From assembly GCA_029257405.1 (NCBI GenBank), contig JARIBO010000055.1, positions 186,001 to 250,000 of the forward strand: a stretch of DNA of 64,000 nt, in the 5' to 3' direction. Position numbers and translations under genes: made by a program. Origin of the DNA: Caryophanales bacterium (GTDB taxonomy: Bacteria; Bacillota; Bacilli; Bacillales; Amphibacillaceae). This document shows positions 29,047-37,941 of this stretch, piece by piece. The notes under the pieces were generated by a model that had not been told where the DNA came from, did no database searches, and was given only the letters and a program-made list of their open reading frames with translations. The stretch's first letter is position 1; each line of letters begins with the position of its first letter.

Positions 29047-29793
29047 CTAATTTGATTTTAAAAAATCGATTGTTTTAGATATTATGAAAGGCTTATCATT
29101 ATCTAAAGTTGCGACATGGTAACTGTTTTCTAAATGGATAAGCTCTTTTTGCTCACTTCTAATTTTATCTATTATATACTCTGAATTTTCTGGTGGCACA
29201 ACATGATCATCTATAGAAGAAAATAGGAGTGCTGGTACCTTGATTTCTGTTAATTTTATTTTAACGAGTTCCATTAATTCAAGTATATCTCCCATTGACT
29301 TAACAGGAGTTTGGTCATAGGCTAATTCAATTGTATTTGGTTTTTTTATATCTGATCCTATTCCCGGAACGAATCTTTCTGCTTTATCTTTTTTAGTTTC
29401 ATAATATTCATTCATTTTAGGTAATTCAACAGCTGCATTAATTAAAATAATTCCTGCTAAATTAGGATAACGTTCACTCAAATATAAAGTAAGCGTCCCA
29501 CCCATCGATAAACCTGCAACATATACTTTGTCACACATTTCCTTTAGTTTTTCAAGTCCCGCTTCAACATCTTTAATCCAGTCTAAATAAGATGCCATTT
29601 CCATTTGTTCAGGAAATGTCCCGTGCCCCGTTAATCTCGGGCCTAATACAGTATACCCTTCTTCAGCTATTGCTTTTCCATATTCATACACGCTTTGTGT
29701 TGTTCCGGTAAAACCATGTAAAACTAAGACTCCGGTTTTGTTTCCTGGAAAATAAAATGATTCTGCACCTTTTTGAATTTGACTACTATCCAT
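29047..29793 (-). CDS. Carboxylesterase, alpha/beta hydrolase
   Basis: VLVLHGFTGTTQSV; AGLSMGG nucleophile elbow; C-terminal H in NSYHVAT. Confidence 0.9.
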   Translation of the reverse strand: MDSSQIQKGAESFYFPGNKTGVLVLHGFTGTTQSVYEYGKAIAEEGYTVLGPRLTGHGTFPEQMEMASYLDWIKDVEAGLEKLKEMCDKVYVAGLSMGGTLTLYLSERYPNLAGIILINAAVELPKMNEYYETKKDKAERFVPGIGSDIKKPNTIELAYDQTPVKSMGDILELMELVKIKLTEIKVPALLFSSIDDHVVPPENSEYIIDKIRSEQKELIHLENSYHVATLDNDKPFIISKTIDFLKSN

Positions 29794-29819
29794 ATAGACA
29801 CATCCTTTATCTATGTTTA

Positions 29820-30149
29820 TTAACTTATTTTAGTTCCATTAGCAACCTGGGTCGCCGGTTTAAGTAATACTACTTTTTCATCGCTTGGAACAGCACCTAA
29901 AACGAGCACTTCTGACTTAAAACCCGCAATACGCATTGGCGGAAAATTAACTACTGCTGTAATTTGCGTGCCAATTAAATCTTCGGGTAAATAATAATCA
30001 GTAATTTGTGCAGATGACTGTTTAATGCCGAGGTCACCAAAATCAATTTTTAATTTAATGGCTGGATTTCTTGCTTCTTTAAATTCCTCTGCTTCTACAA
30101 TTGTTCCGATTCGCATATCCACTTGCATAAAATCTTCAATACTAATCAT
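29820..30149 (-). CDS. csaA: CsaA-like tRNA-binding-domain chaperone
   Basis: FMQVDMRIGTIVEAEEFKEARNPAIKLKIDFG; VNFPPMRIAGFKSEVLVLGA. Confidence 0.92.
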   Translation of the reverse strand: MISIEDFMQVDMRIGTIVEAEEFKEARNPAIKLKIDFGDLGIKQSSAQITDYYLPEDLIGTQITAVVNFPPMRIAGFKSEVLVLGAVPSDEKVVLLKPATQVANGTKIS

Positions 30150-30939
30150 CTAAGTAATCCCTACCTTTTGCTAATCTAAGATTGTCTTGATGTGCTTGTT
30201 TCATGCCCTCATAAAATATAAATTTTTCCTTTAATTCAGTTTCAATATTATTTTGCTTACTTAACATTTGTAAATACCAAATTGAAAAATCAAGACGCTC
30301 ATCATAATGAGTTGTTACTTTCCCATGACCTGGAATAAGTAATGCTACATGATACTTCTTGGTTACTTCTTTCATTAAGTTAATCGTTTTTACATAATCG
30401 TTGTAACTACTCGTTATAAATGGAAATTCTACATTTGATAAGTAATCACCAACAATTAATATATTTAATTGTTTTATGTAAAAAAATAAACCGTCATCTG
30501 TATGACCAGGCGATAAATAAAAAATACATGCTAAATCACCTAAGCTAATATGGGTTTCGTTTTCCTTAATTACTATATTTACTTTAGGGTAACTTACTTC
30601 GTACACCCTAGTTAAATAATACATCTGATCAAAAACTGTAATTTCATCTAGTCGAGCTTGCTTGTCTTTATTTAATTTAAAAGATTCAGAAGCAATCACG
30701 ATTGCTTCTGGAAAAGCTCCTGAACCTATTATATGGTCATAATCGCTATGTGTTATAACAAGATAAAGTTGTTTGTTCTTTATACGTTGATCTATATGCG
30801 CCCTGATTTTAGATATTTCTTCAGGCAGCCAATTAGGGTCTACGAGCACAATTGCTTCGTTACTTTCAATTACAGTTGTTGTTGTTTCATACAAAGCACT
30901 TTCAAAAACAGTAATCTGCTTTGTTTTATATTGAATCAA
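30142..30939 (-). CDS. MBL-fold metallohydrolase (canonical HxHxDH-type)
   Basis: LVITHSDYDHIIG; LSPGHTDDGLFFY; GDYL. Confidence 0.85.
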   Translation of the reverse strand: MIQYKTKQITVFESALYETTTTVIESNEAIVLVDPNWLPEEISKIRAHIDQRIKNKQLYLVITHSDYDHIIGSGAFPEAIVIASESFKLNKDKQARLDEITVFDQMYYLTRVYEVSYPKVNIVIKENETHISLGDLACIFYLSPGHTDDGLFFYIKQLNILIVGDYLSNVEFPFITSSYNDYVKTINLMKEVTKKYHVALLIPGHGKVTTHYDERLDFSIWYLQMLSKQNNIETELKEKFIFYEGMKQAHQDNLRLAKGRDYLDD

Positions 30940-30967
30940 ATTAACTCACCTCACAAAAAACAAATTT

Positions 30968-31876
30968 TTATGATGGTACTTTTGTATAAAAGATTGATGG
31001 TGTTTCTGCTTCAAAGCGCATTTTCTCTTTTTTTACTGGATGCATAAATTCAAGTGCCTGAGCATGAAGACCGAGACGTTTAATTGGGTTACCGCGACCG
31101 CCGTATTTCTTATCACCAACAACTGGATGACCCATATCTTGCATATGCACACGAATTTGATTTTTTCTACCTGTTTTTAATTCAACATTAAGCAGAGAAA
31201 AATCACGATTTTTTCTAATCACATTATATAAAGTCATCGCATATAAACCATCATTTTTTTGTTGAGTTGAATAAACATGGAAAGCGTTGTTTTCTTTTAA
31301 CCAAGATGAAACATAACCTTTTTCTTGTTTCACTTTACCATGAACAAGTGCGACATAACTTCTTTCTGTCACCATTTCATCCCATGCATTTTGTAATGTC
31401 GTTTGAATTGATTTTGTTTTTGCAAACATCATAACACCTGATGTATCTCTATCTAAACGGTGTACAACGTAAATTCGGTTTTGTTTATCTTTATCACGGA
31501 CATACTTCATTAATTCACCGTGCGCTGTAATTTCTCTACCTTTATTTGTTGCAACAGATAAAAGCCCAGCTGATTTATTTACAACAATTATTTGATTATC
31601 TTCGTACATAATATCAAGACCGATTAAACGCTCTTTTCGCTTGGCAACTTGATTTTTCATAATACGGACAATATCCCCTTTATGAAGTTCTTCATCATGT
31701 TGTGTCGATACCATTTCATTAATTGTAACTTGACCTCTTGAAAGGATTGATTTTACTGAGTTTCTCCCTCTGTCTGATAAAGCTTCTAATAAAAATGGTA
31801 ACAATAATATATCATCCGTTATTTTAAACGTTAATTCACTATTATCTGCTTGTGGTAATATTTTAAATTTCTTCAT
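30968..31876 (-). CDS. RluD-family 23S rRNA pseudouridine synthase with S4 domain
   Basis: VVHRLDRDTSGVMMFAK; GRKNQIRVHMQDMGHPVVGDKKYG. Confidence 0.93.
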   Translation of the reverse strand: MKKFKILPQADNSELTFKITDDILLLPFLLEALSDRGRNSVKSILSRGQVTINEMVSTQHDEELHKGDIVRIMKNQVAKRKERLIGLDIMYEDNQIIVVNKSAGLLSVATNKGREITAHGELMKYVRDKDKQNRIYVVHRLDRDTSGVMMFAKTKSIQTTLQNAWDEMVTERSYVALVHGKVKQEKGYVSSWLKENNAFHVYSTQQKNDGLYAMTLYNVIRKNRDFSLLNVELKTGRKNQIRVHMQDMGHPVVGDKKYGGRGNPIKRLGLHAQALEFMHPVKKEKMRFEAETPSIFYTKVPS

Positions 31877-31969
31877 ATTTCTTCCCCTTACTTTATAAAT
31901 AACATTTCTTTATTACTTCTATCATAACATATTCGTGATGAGTACATAATTATTAACTTTTTTCAACTA

Positions 31970-31985
31970 AATGATTATAATCATT
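31970..31985. promoter_or_regulatory. 16-bp perfect palindrome overlapping candidate -10 of plus-strand trio
   Basis: AATGATTATAATCATT. Confidence 0.4.
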
Positions 31986-32030
31986 AGGAGTTGCTGATTA
32001 CAAAATCCTTTGTTAATCTAAAATGAGGAG

Positions 32031-32672
32031 TTGATGAATTTGAAATTAAATACACCAAAATTATCAGAAGATTTACCACGTGTTTCTTTTACAGATATAT
32101 TTGATGAAGAAAATCCATTTATTGAAAACGTCTTAATCACTCATTCAAAAATTAATCTTGAGCGTGATGAATTGATAGAATTCAATAATGTTTTGTTTGA
32201 TAATGTTACTTTTACAGGTACAAGATTAGATAAAGTTTTCTTTAAAAACTGCCGGTTTAATAATTGTGATTTATCCGACACGCACTTTTATGAAGCGAGT
32301 ATGCATAATGTTGAATTTAACAAGTGTAGATTAATTGGTATTGTTTTAACAAATGCCAGATTACAACACGTTTTATTTAATCAGTCTAATTTACAACTTG
32401 CATCATTTGGAAATAGTCGTCAGCGTTTTGTAAAATACGACGAATGTATTTTAGAAGAAAGTGATTTTTATGAAAATGATATAAAAGATATTGATTTCAC
32501 TAATAGCCAGTTAACAGGCATTAATTTTTCCGAAACGAAATTAAATAAAATCGACTTAAGCGAGACGCATTTTACTCATTTAACAGTAGGCTTACATGAC
32601 TTACGCGGTTGTATTGTAAATGAGATGCAAGCTATCAATTTATCGAGCTTACTTGGGATAGTCGTTAAATAG
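32031..32672 (+). CDS. Pentapeptide-repeat protein
   Basis: Repeats FKNCRFNNCDLSDTHFYEASMHNVEFNKCRL...; C-term LRGCIVNEMQAINLSSLLGIVVK. Start could be 32034 or 32040. Confidence 0.88.
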   Translation: MMNLKLNTPKLSEDLPRVSFTDIFDEENPFIENVLITHSKINLERDELIEFNNVLFDNVTFTGTRLDKVFFKNCRFNNCDLSDTHFYEASMHNVEFNKCRLIGIVLTNARLQHVLFNQSNLQLASFGNSRQRFVKYDECILEESDFYENDIKDIDFTNSQLTGINFSETKLNKIDLSETHFTHLTVGLHDLRGCIVNEMQAINLSSLLGIVVK

Positions 32673-32687
32673 AAAGAGGTTTTTAAA

Positions 32688-33617
32688 ATTACTTATCAAC
32701 TTATACAAGAAACTGATAAAAATACATATATTGTTGATGGCCTTGCGCTTAATCTACCTAAACGTACGGCAACTTTTATCTTAGATGAAAATAATTTAAC
32801 CTTAATAAACATAGGCTCGACACCGGCAGTAGAACATATTAAAACTAGTTTGGTTAAATTAAATTCATTAATATCGAGAGTGAAATATATCATTATAAGT
32901 GATCTTGAACTCGATTCAATGGGTGGTGTTGGTGTCTTACTGAGGTCTTGCCCTAATGCTAAAGTGATCGCACCAGCAAGTTTTACTGATACACTTACAG
33001 AACCTAAACAACTTATTTCAGCTACGCGCGCTGTTTATGGCGACTACTTTTCTGACAATTTTGAACCTGTCAGGCCAGTTGAAAAAGAAGTAATTAAAGA
33101 AGTAGTAAATGGTGAGGTAATCGATATAGGTGGACGTTCTTTACAGTTTTTAATACCTAAAACTAAAACCTTTATGTTTACTTATGACAAAGCGAGAAAT
33201 CACTTATACACAGGACACGCGCTTGGTGTTTATTATGATCAATTACAAGATGAAAATATTGATTTATTTTTACCAAGTATTCCATCGTCCCTATTTGATT
33301 TAGCTATTTACCGAAACCATCTTAAATTAATTAAAGATCTTCAATTAGACGCTTTATATTTTAATCACTTTGGTAAAACAGAAAAAGTCGACTTAGCACT
33401 CAATCAATTAAATCACTGGTTTGAACTATTCGTTCTTATGACAGAAGAAACAATTGAAAATAAGGGCAATTATAATGATTTATCAAGTAAATTTTTAACC
33501 GTCATTCATGATTATTTAACTGAACAAAACATTACAGATAATCATCCCATTTACCAATATATTATTTTAGATTTAAATACAGCTGCTTTAACAATGCTCG
33601 AATTTTTTAGAAAATAA
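32688..33617 (+). CDS. Degenerate MBL-fold protein with probable ATT start
   Basis: ORF extends upstream of the listed TTG (32850) to 32688, ITYQLIQETDKNTYIVDGLALNLPKRTATFILDENNLTLINIGSTPAVEHIKTS; SD AAAGAGG 8 nt before ATT; in-frame TAG at 32670. Confidence 0.75.
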   Translation: MTYQLIQETDKNTYIVDGLALNLPKRTATFILDENNLTLINIGSTPAVEHIKTSLVKLNSLISRVKYIIISDLELDSMGGVGVLLRSCPNAKVIAPASFTDTLTEPKQLISATRAVYGDYFSDNFEPVRPVEKEVIKEVVNGEVIDIGGRSLQFLIPKTKTFMFTYDKARNHLYTGHALGVYYDQLQDENIDLFLPSIPSSLFDLAIYRNHLKLIKDLQLDALYFNHFGKTEKVDLALNQLNHWFELFVLMTEETIENKGNYNDLSSKFLTVIHDYLTEQNITDNHPIYQYIILDLNTAALTMLEFFRK

Positions 33618-33624
33618 GTTAATT

Positions 33625-33658
33625 AAACGGAAGTTTACTCATAAACTTCCGTTTTTTT
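33625..33658 (+). terminator. Intrinsic terminator
   Basis: AAACGGAAGTTTA-ctca-TAAACTTCCGTTTTTTT. Confidence 0.85.
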
Positions 33659-33745
33659 CATTTTTAAGTAAGTATACTATCACACTTAACGACAAGTAAT
33701 TTATGATAAACTAATAAAAAGTAAATTATGAACTGGAGGATTTGT

Positions 33746-35134
33746 ATGTTTGAGCAATTTTTACATAATAAAAGACTTATTGGACATTATTATCTTGTAA
33801 TTGGGCTCGCTGCAATACTTTTTTCGTTTGGAATAAAAAATGAAGCAACAATTGATTTAACCATTCTACTTGTTTTAGCTTGTTACCTTTTGCTTTTTCC
33901 AGTCGTTATTTTATATACACGTAAATATGCATTACATATCTTTTTATTTATACTCGCACTTATTACCGGTTTTTATAGTTTTTATCATTATTCAGTGGAA
34001 TCACATTCAGTTTTAAATGCGCTTTATTATACGTTTCAACTCTTTTTGCTTGTTATTACCGATGTCTTCACAGAAGATGGTTCAAGTTTACTTAAATATC
34101 CTTTAATTGTAGAAATCGCTCGGTGGTCAGCAGCAGCTTATACAATTTCAACAGTATTTATTGCCATGTATCGCTTACTTGAAAATTCAATTCTCTTAAT
34201 TTTTTATCAAATAATTGGGAATCATTATGTTGTTTTTGGTTATAATGAAAACAGTCTTGCTTTTATAGAAGATTTACGTAAAAATAAAAAGCGTGTTATT
34301 TTAGTTGCAGATAATATGTCGAGTGAAGCAATCGATTATTTAGAGGAACTCAAAGTTGTTGTACTGACGAGACTTGATACCGGAGAAATGATTTACTCAA
34401 AATGTCGCTTACCGCGGGCAAATGCTGTTATTTTATTAGATGAAGACGATATTAATAATTTAAATGAATTTATGGATATCCAAAATTACTTTAATAAACA
34501 AAATAAAAAAAGTCATAACCTTACCGTATATATCCACCTGCAAGATAGTACTTCTAAAAAGTTATTTCTTGATTTAGATCATACAATTGTAGACGATAAG
34601 CGTCATTTCCAAGTCCAACTTATTAACTTATATGAATTGTTTGTTGATGCTTTATTTGAAAAGTACCCGATTGATTTTTCGCCTCGAAATAAACCTACTC
34701 ATTTACTTATTATCGGTTTTGGAAAACTCGGGCAACATATCGCACTAAAAGCAGCACAACAAAATAAAGAGCTTTCACTTTCTATTACAGCTCTTGATAA
34801 ATCGATGCCTAAAATTAAGCAAGCATGGGAAAACAATCATACTTCTAACCTTTCTTTAGTTACTTTTGATGTTGAAACAAATCATTTAGAATCAATTATT
34901 AATGAGCAAGACATTCCAATCAGTCATATTTTCGTTTGCTTACATGAAGATAAATTAGATTTATTAGCAGGGATTGAATTATCTAATCGCTTGCCAGACA
35001 TCCCGATTTTCCTTGAGTTTTCTGAAGGGGGAATCGTTGATAAGTGGATTCAATCTGAAGTAAGTGGAACGCGTCTTATTTATGGGACAGGTACATTTAA
35101 AGAGATTTTGACCGAAGATAAATTACTTTCCTAA
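33746..35134 (+). CDS. Membrane protein with two RCK/TrkA-N-like domains, no recognisable K+ selectivity filter
   Basis: N-terminal TM helices; NHYVVFGYNENSLAFIEDL and THLLIIGFGKLGQHIALKAA Rossmann motifs; start MFEQFL behind TGGAGG. Confidence 0.8.
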   Translation: MFEQFLHNKRLIGHYYLVIGLAAILFSFGIKNEATIDLTILLVLACYLLLFPVVILYTRKYALHIFLFILALITGFYSFYHYSVESHSVLNALYYTFQLFLLVITDVFTEDGSSLLKYPLIVEIARWSAAAYTISTVFIAMYRLLENSILLIFYQIIGNHYVVFGYNENSLAFIEDLRKNKKRVILVADNMSSEAIDYLEELKVVVLTRLDTGEMIYSKCRLPRANAVILLDEDDINNLNEFMDIQNYFNKQNKKSHNLTVYIHLQDSTSKKLFLDLDHTIVDDKRHFQVQLINLYELFVDALFEKYPIDFSPRNKPTHLLIIGFGKLGQHIALKAAQQNKELSLSITALDKSMPKIKQAWENNHTSNLSLVTFDVETNHLESIINEQDIPISHIFVCLHEDKLDLLAGIELSNRLPDIPIFLEFSEGGIVDKWIQSEVSGTRLIYGTGTFKEILTEDKLLS

Positions 35135-35136
35135 AT

Positions 35137-35173
35137 AAAAACCAACTATTATACATTCGCAATAGTTGGTTTT
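35137..35173. terminator. Bidirectional intrinsic terminator
   Basis: AAAACCAACTATT...AATAGTTGGTTTT between convergent genes. Confidence 0.8.
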
Positions 35174-35197
35174 AAGCTTATTCAATCACTATAAATA

Positions 35198-35623
35198 TTA
35201 TTCTCCTGTGTACATTATTTCCCACGTATTACTGAATTTATCTTGGACTCTTCCATACAATTTACTATAGAAGGTTTCTTCTAGTTCCATTTCTATTTTT
35301 CCATCTACTTTTAATTTATCAAAAATGTTTTTTATATACGTTTTATTATCATTACTTATGACAAGTGATATTGCATTACCTTTAGTAACTGGTTGACTTG
35401 TCATTGAAGTTGAAATATCAGAAAACATCAAACTAGTCCCATCGATTACGAGGTCCGTATGCATAATTAATTTTCTTTCACTTTCTGACATTTTAACATT
35501 TGAATCTGTTGGTTGATCACCGTATGTCATGATTTTATTCTTTTTAACTTCAAATACTTCTGAATAAAAATCTACTGCTTCTCTCGCATTACCTTCAAAA
35601 TACATATAAATATCAATTGTCAT
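35198..35623 (-). CDS. VOC/PhnB-like glyoxalase-fold protein
   Basis: IDIYMYFEGNAREAVDFYSEVF; FGRV-like YGRVQDKFSNTWEIM. Confidence 0.88.
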   Translation of the reverse strand: MTIDIYMYFEGNAREAVDFYSEVFEVKKNKIMTYGDQPTDSNVKMSESERKLIMHTDLVIDGTSLMFSDISTSMTSQPVTKGNAISLVISNDNKTYIKNIFDKLKVDGKIEMELEETFYSKLYGRVQDKFSNTWEIMYTGE

Positions 35624-35923
35624 TTAACTCACTCCTTGTATATTTCTATTTCTAAATACGAATAGACAAATAACTAGGATGATTCGTTTTAGTCTTAGTT
35701 TATTCTAAATTGACTTCTTCATGAACTTTTAAATTGAATTTGCACTGGTTTGAAATAATTAAATGCTATTTATAAAAATATTGTAGCACGATTAATATTG
35801 AATTAATATAATAAATAAAATATATATATTAAATATATTTTTTGTATAATATAATAAAACAAATATCTCACGAATCTTTTATTTGATCTAGTTACGCTCA
35901 ACTTTCTAAGAGAATCAAGCAAG

Positions 35924-35977
35924 AAACGGATCTACTTGTACAATGGCAGTCGAAAATGCTAAATAGAAGATCCGTTT
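35924..35977. repeat. 10-bp perfect inverted repeat, 34-nt spacer
   Basis: AAACGGATCT (35924-35933) / AGATCCGTTT (35968-35977). Confidence 0.6.
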
Positions 35978-36021
35978 AATAAAGGAGGAGTGTGGTAGAA
36001 GTTAAGATTTAAACAAAAAAA

Positions 36022-36055
36022 TTAACATAGCTTAATTCTTAATAAGCTATGTTAA
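36022..36055 (-). terminator. Terminator downstream of AIM24-family gene
   Basis: TTAACATAGCTTA...TAAGCTATGTTAA with T-rich tract on minus strand. Confidence 0.8.
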
Positions 36056-36087
36056 TTTTATAAACATATTAGAACAAATTAAATTGA

Positions 36088-36858
36088 TTACGGTCGAACG
36101 GGTGCCATTAATACCTTACCTGTTCCCCGGTACACATTCACAAGACCTTCACCTGAAGCAGCCGAACCCATGAATGTTTTACCTGACCTTTCTACTTTAA
36201 ATTCTAAACTACCCGACCAAGCAATTGCCATATTTCCATCAATTTTCAGTTCATCATTTTCTAACTCTATTTCTATAAGTTCTTGCCTTGGAACAGATGA
36301 TTCGAGGGCTACAACACCGCTACCAGAAAGGCCTAAGTTGAAAAATCCTTCTCCTCCAAGTGCTGCAGATGATAAATTAGAACGCATAACTGCTTTATGT
36401 TTTAATTCTGATTCACACGCTAAAAACAGTCCATCTTCAATCACTATCGAATCATTCCAATCTTTAACGTCTATTAGTAAAATATGTTTGTAGGTTGGTT
36501 CTAAGACAAGTTTACCCGTTCCCGTATACTCAGGCTTGATTGCAGATTCATTCGTTACTTTTCCTCTAAACGTTTTTCCAATAAAGTCACCGACTCCTTT
36601 AATACCTGTTGTTGCTTTCACATCTCCTGCCATCCATTGCATCGCTCCTGCTTGTACGGTGATGTTGGAATAATTTACATCACAGACGAGTTGCCTTCTT
36701 CTTAAGTTCATTTCAGATGCATAATAAGCCGTTTGAGCTGTTAAATGATTGACACTTAAATCTCTTTTAAATTCGACAACTTTAAAAGGCTCTACCGCTT
36801 CCACAATTTCCACATTATCATTATCTTCAAAATTTCTAATAGTAAACAAACCTATCAC
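36088..36858 (-). CDS. AIM24 family protein
   Basis: GAMQWMAGDVKATTGIKG; GEGFFNLGLSGSGVVALES; SAASGEGLVNVYRGTGKVLMAP. Confidence 0.88.
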   Translation of the reverse strand: MIGLFTIRNFEDNDNVEIVEAVEPFKVVEFKRDLSVNHLTAQTAYYASEMNLRRRQLVCDVNYSNITVQAGAMQWMAGDVKATTGIKGVGDFIGKTFRGKVTNESAIKPEYTGTGKLVLEPTYKHILLIDVKDWNDSIVIEDGLFLACESELKHKAVMRSNLSSAALGGEGFFNLGLSGSGVVALESSVPRQELIEIELENDELKIDGNMAIAWSGSLEFKVERSGKTFMGSAASGEGLVNVYRGTGKVLMAPVRP

Positions 36859-36967
36859 CGCTTTCTACATATTTGCTTGAGCATGATAATTATTTTAAAA
36901 GACTTCATTATATTCTGGATTGCTTTAAACGATGTCTTGTAACGAAAATAATCTACGCTTATTCATC

Positions 36968-37807
36968 TTATGAAAGAGGGAGTGCAATTTCAAAATAAAT
37001 CGGTGTGTGATCTTGTCTTGGACCAGAATCAATCATCTCAGATTTTTTAATTTTATCTTTTGCGCGATTGCTTATGAGCCAGTAGTCAATTCTCCATCCT
37101 GAATTATTTATTTTACTTGTTTTTGCTCTTTGTGCCCACCATGAATAAACGCCTTCTACATCGCCATGAATGTGACGAAAACTGTCCGTAAATCCGTTCT
37201 TTAAAAGCTGATCGAAACCTTGTCGTTCTTCAACCGTAAACCCTGCAGAATTACGGTTATTATTAGGATTTGCTAAGTCAATTTCTTTATGAGCTACATT
37301 GAAATCCCCGGTTGCTAAAACTAACTTTTTTTCATCTAATTCTTTTATGTATTTAGCATACTTTTCATCCCAAGTTTGACGATCATCTAGGCGGACAAGT
37401 TTATCACCCGCATTTGGTGTGTAAACTTGCGTAATATAAAAGTTTTCAAACTCCAATGTTATCATACGGCCTTCATCATCCATCGTTCCTGGTGCATCAA
37501 TCTTAGGATATGTTACTTCAGGTGTTAAATGATTTTTATATAAAAACATTGTTCCCGCATATCCTTTACGTGCTGGTTCTACAGAAGAACGCCAAACAAT
37601 TTCATAATCTGAAAAATAGTCTTCTAATCGTTGTAGATGTTTTTTACTTGGACCTGTTGCTGGTAGTTTTGTTTCTTGAATTGCTATAACGTCAGCATCA
37701 TAACTAATAATTGTATCTAATACTTCTCGTGACATTTGTGCACGATTTGAATCACTTGTTAATGCTGCGTTTAAAGAATCAATGTTCCATGAAATTAACT
37801 TCATCAT
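36968..37807 (-). CDS. xth: Exodeoxyribonuclease III (AP endonuclease)
   Basis: KLISWNIDSLNA; AIQETKLP; ATGDFNVAHKEIDL; RIDYWLIS; QDHTPIYFEI. Confidence 0.92.
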   Translation of the reverse strand: MMKLISWNIDSLNAALTSDSNRAQMSREVLDTIISYDADVIAIQETKLPATGPSKKHLQRLEDYFSDYEIVWRSSVEPARKGYAGTMFLYKNHLTPEVTYPKIDAPGTMDDEGRMITLEFENFYITQVYTPNAGDKLVRLDDRQTWDEKYAKYIKELDEKKLVLATGDFNVAHKEIDLANPNNNRNSAGFTVEERQGFDQLLKNGFTDSFRHIHGDVEGVYSWWAQRAKTSKINNSGWRIDYWLISNRAKDKIKKSEMIDSGPRQDHTPIYFEIALPLS

Positions 37808-37941
37808 AATACCCCTTTATCTTCTTTTCCTCATTATATTTCTTTTAAGCTAATATATCTAATAATACAAAATTACGATATTTATTACTCTGTTTCAATT
37901 GTTTTTTCAATCCGCTTATTTGGTATAAACCAAATTAATAA

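Noticed and set aside
30733-31047. 104-aa plus-strand ORF near the MBL and RluD genes
   Set aside because: Antisense to two conserved minus-strand genes; no SD or motif
35795-35875. AT-rich tract as possible CRISPR leader or replication origin
   Set aside because: No repeat-spacer periodicity and no DnaA-box cluster seen
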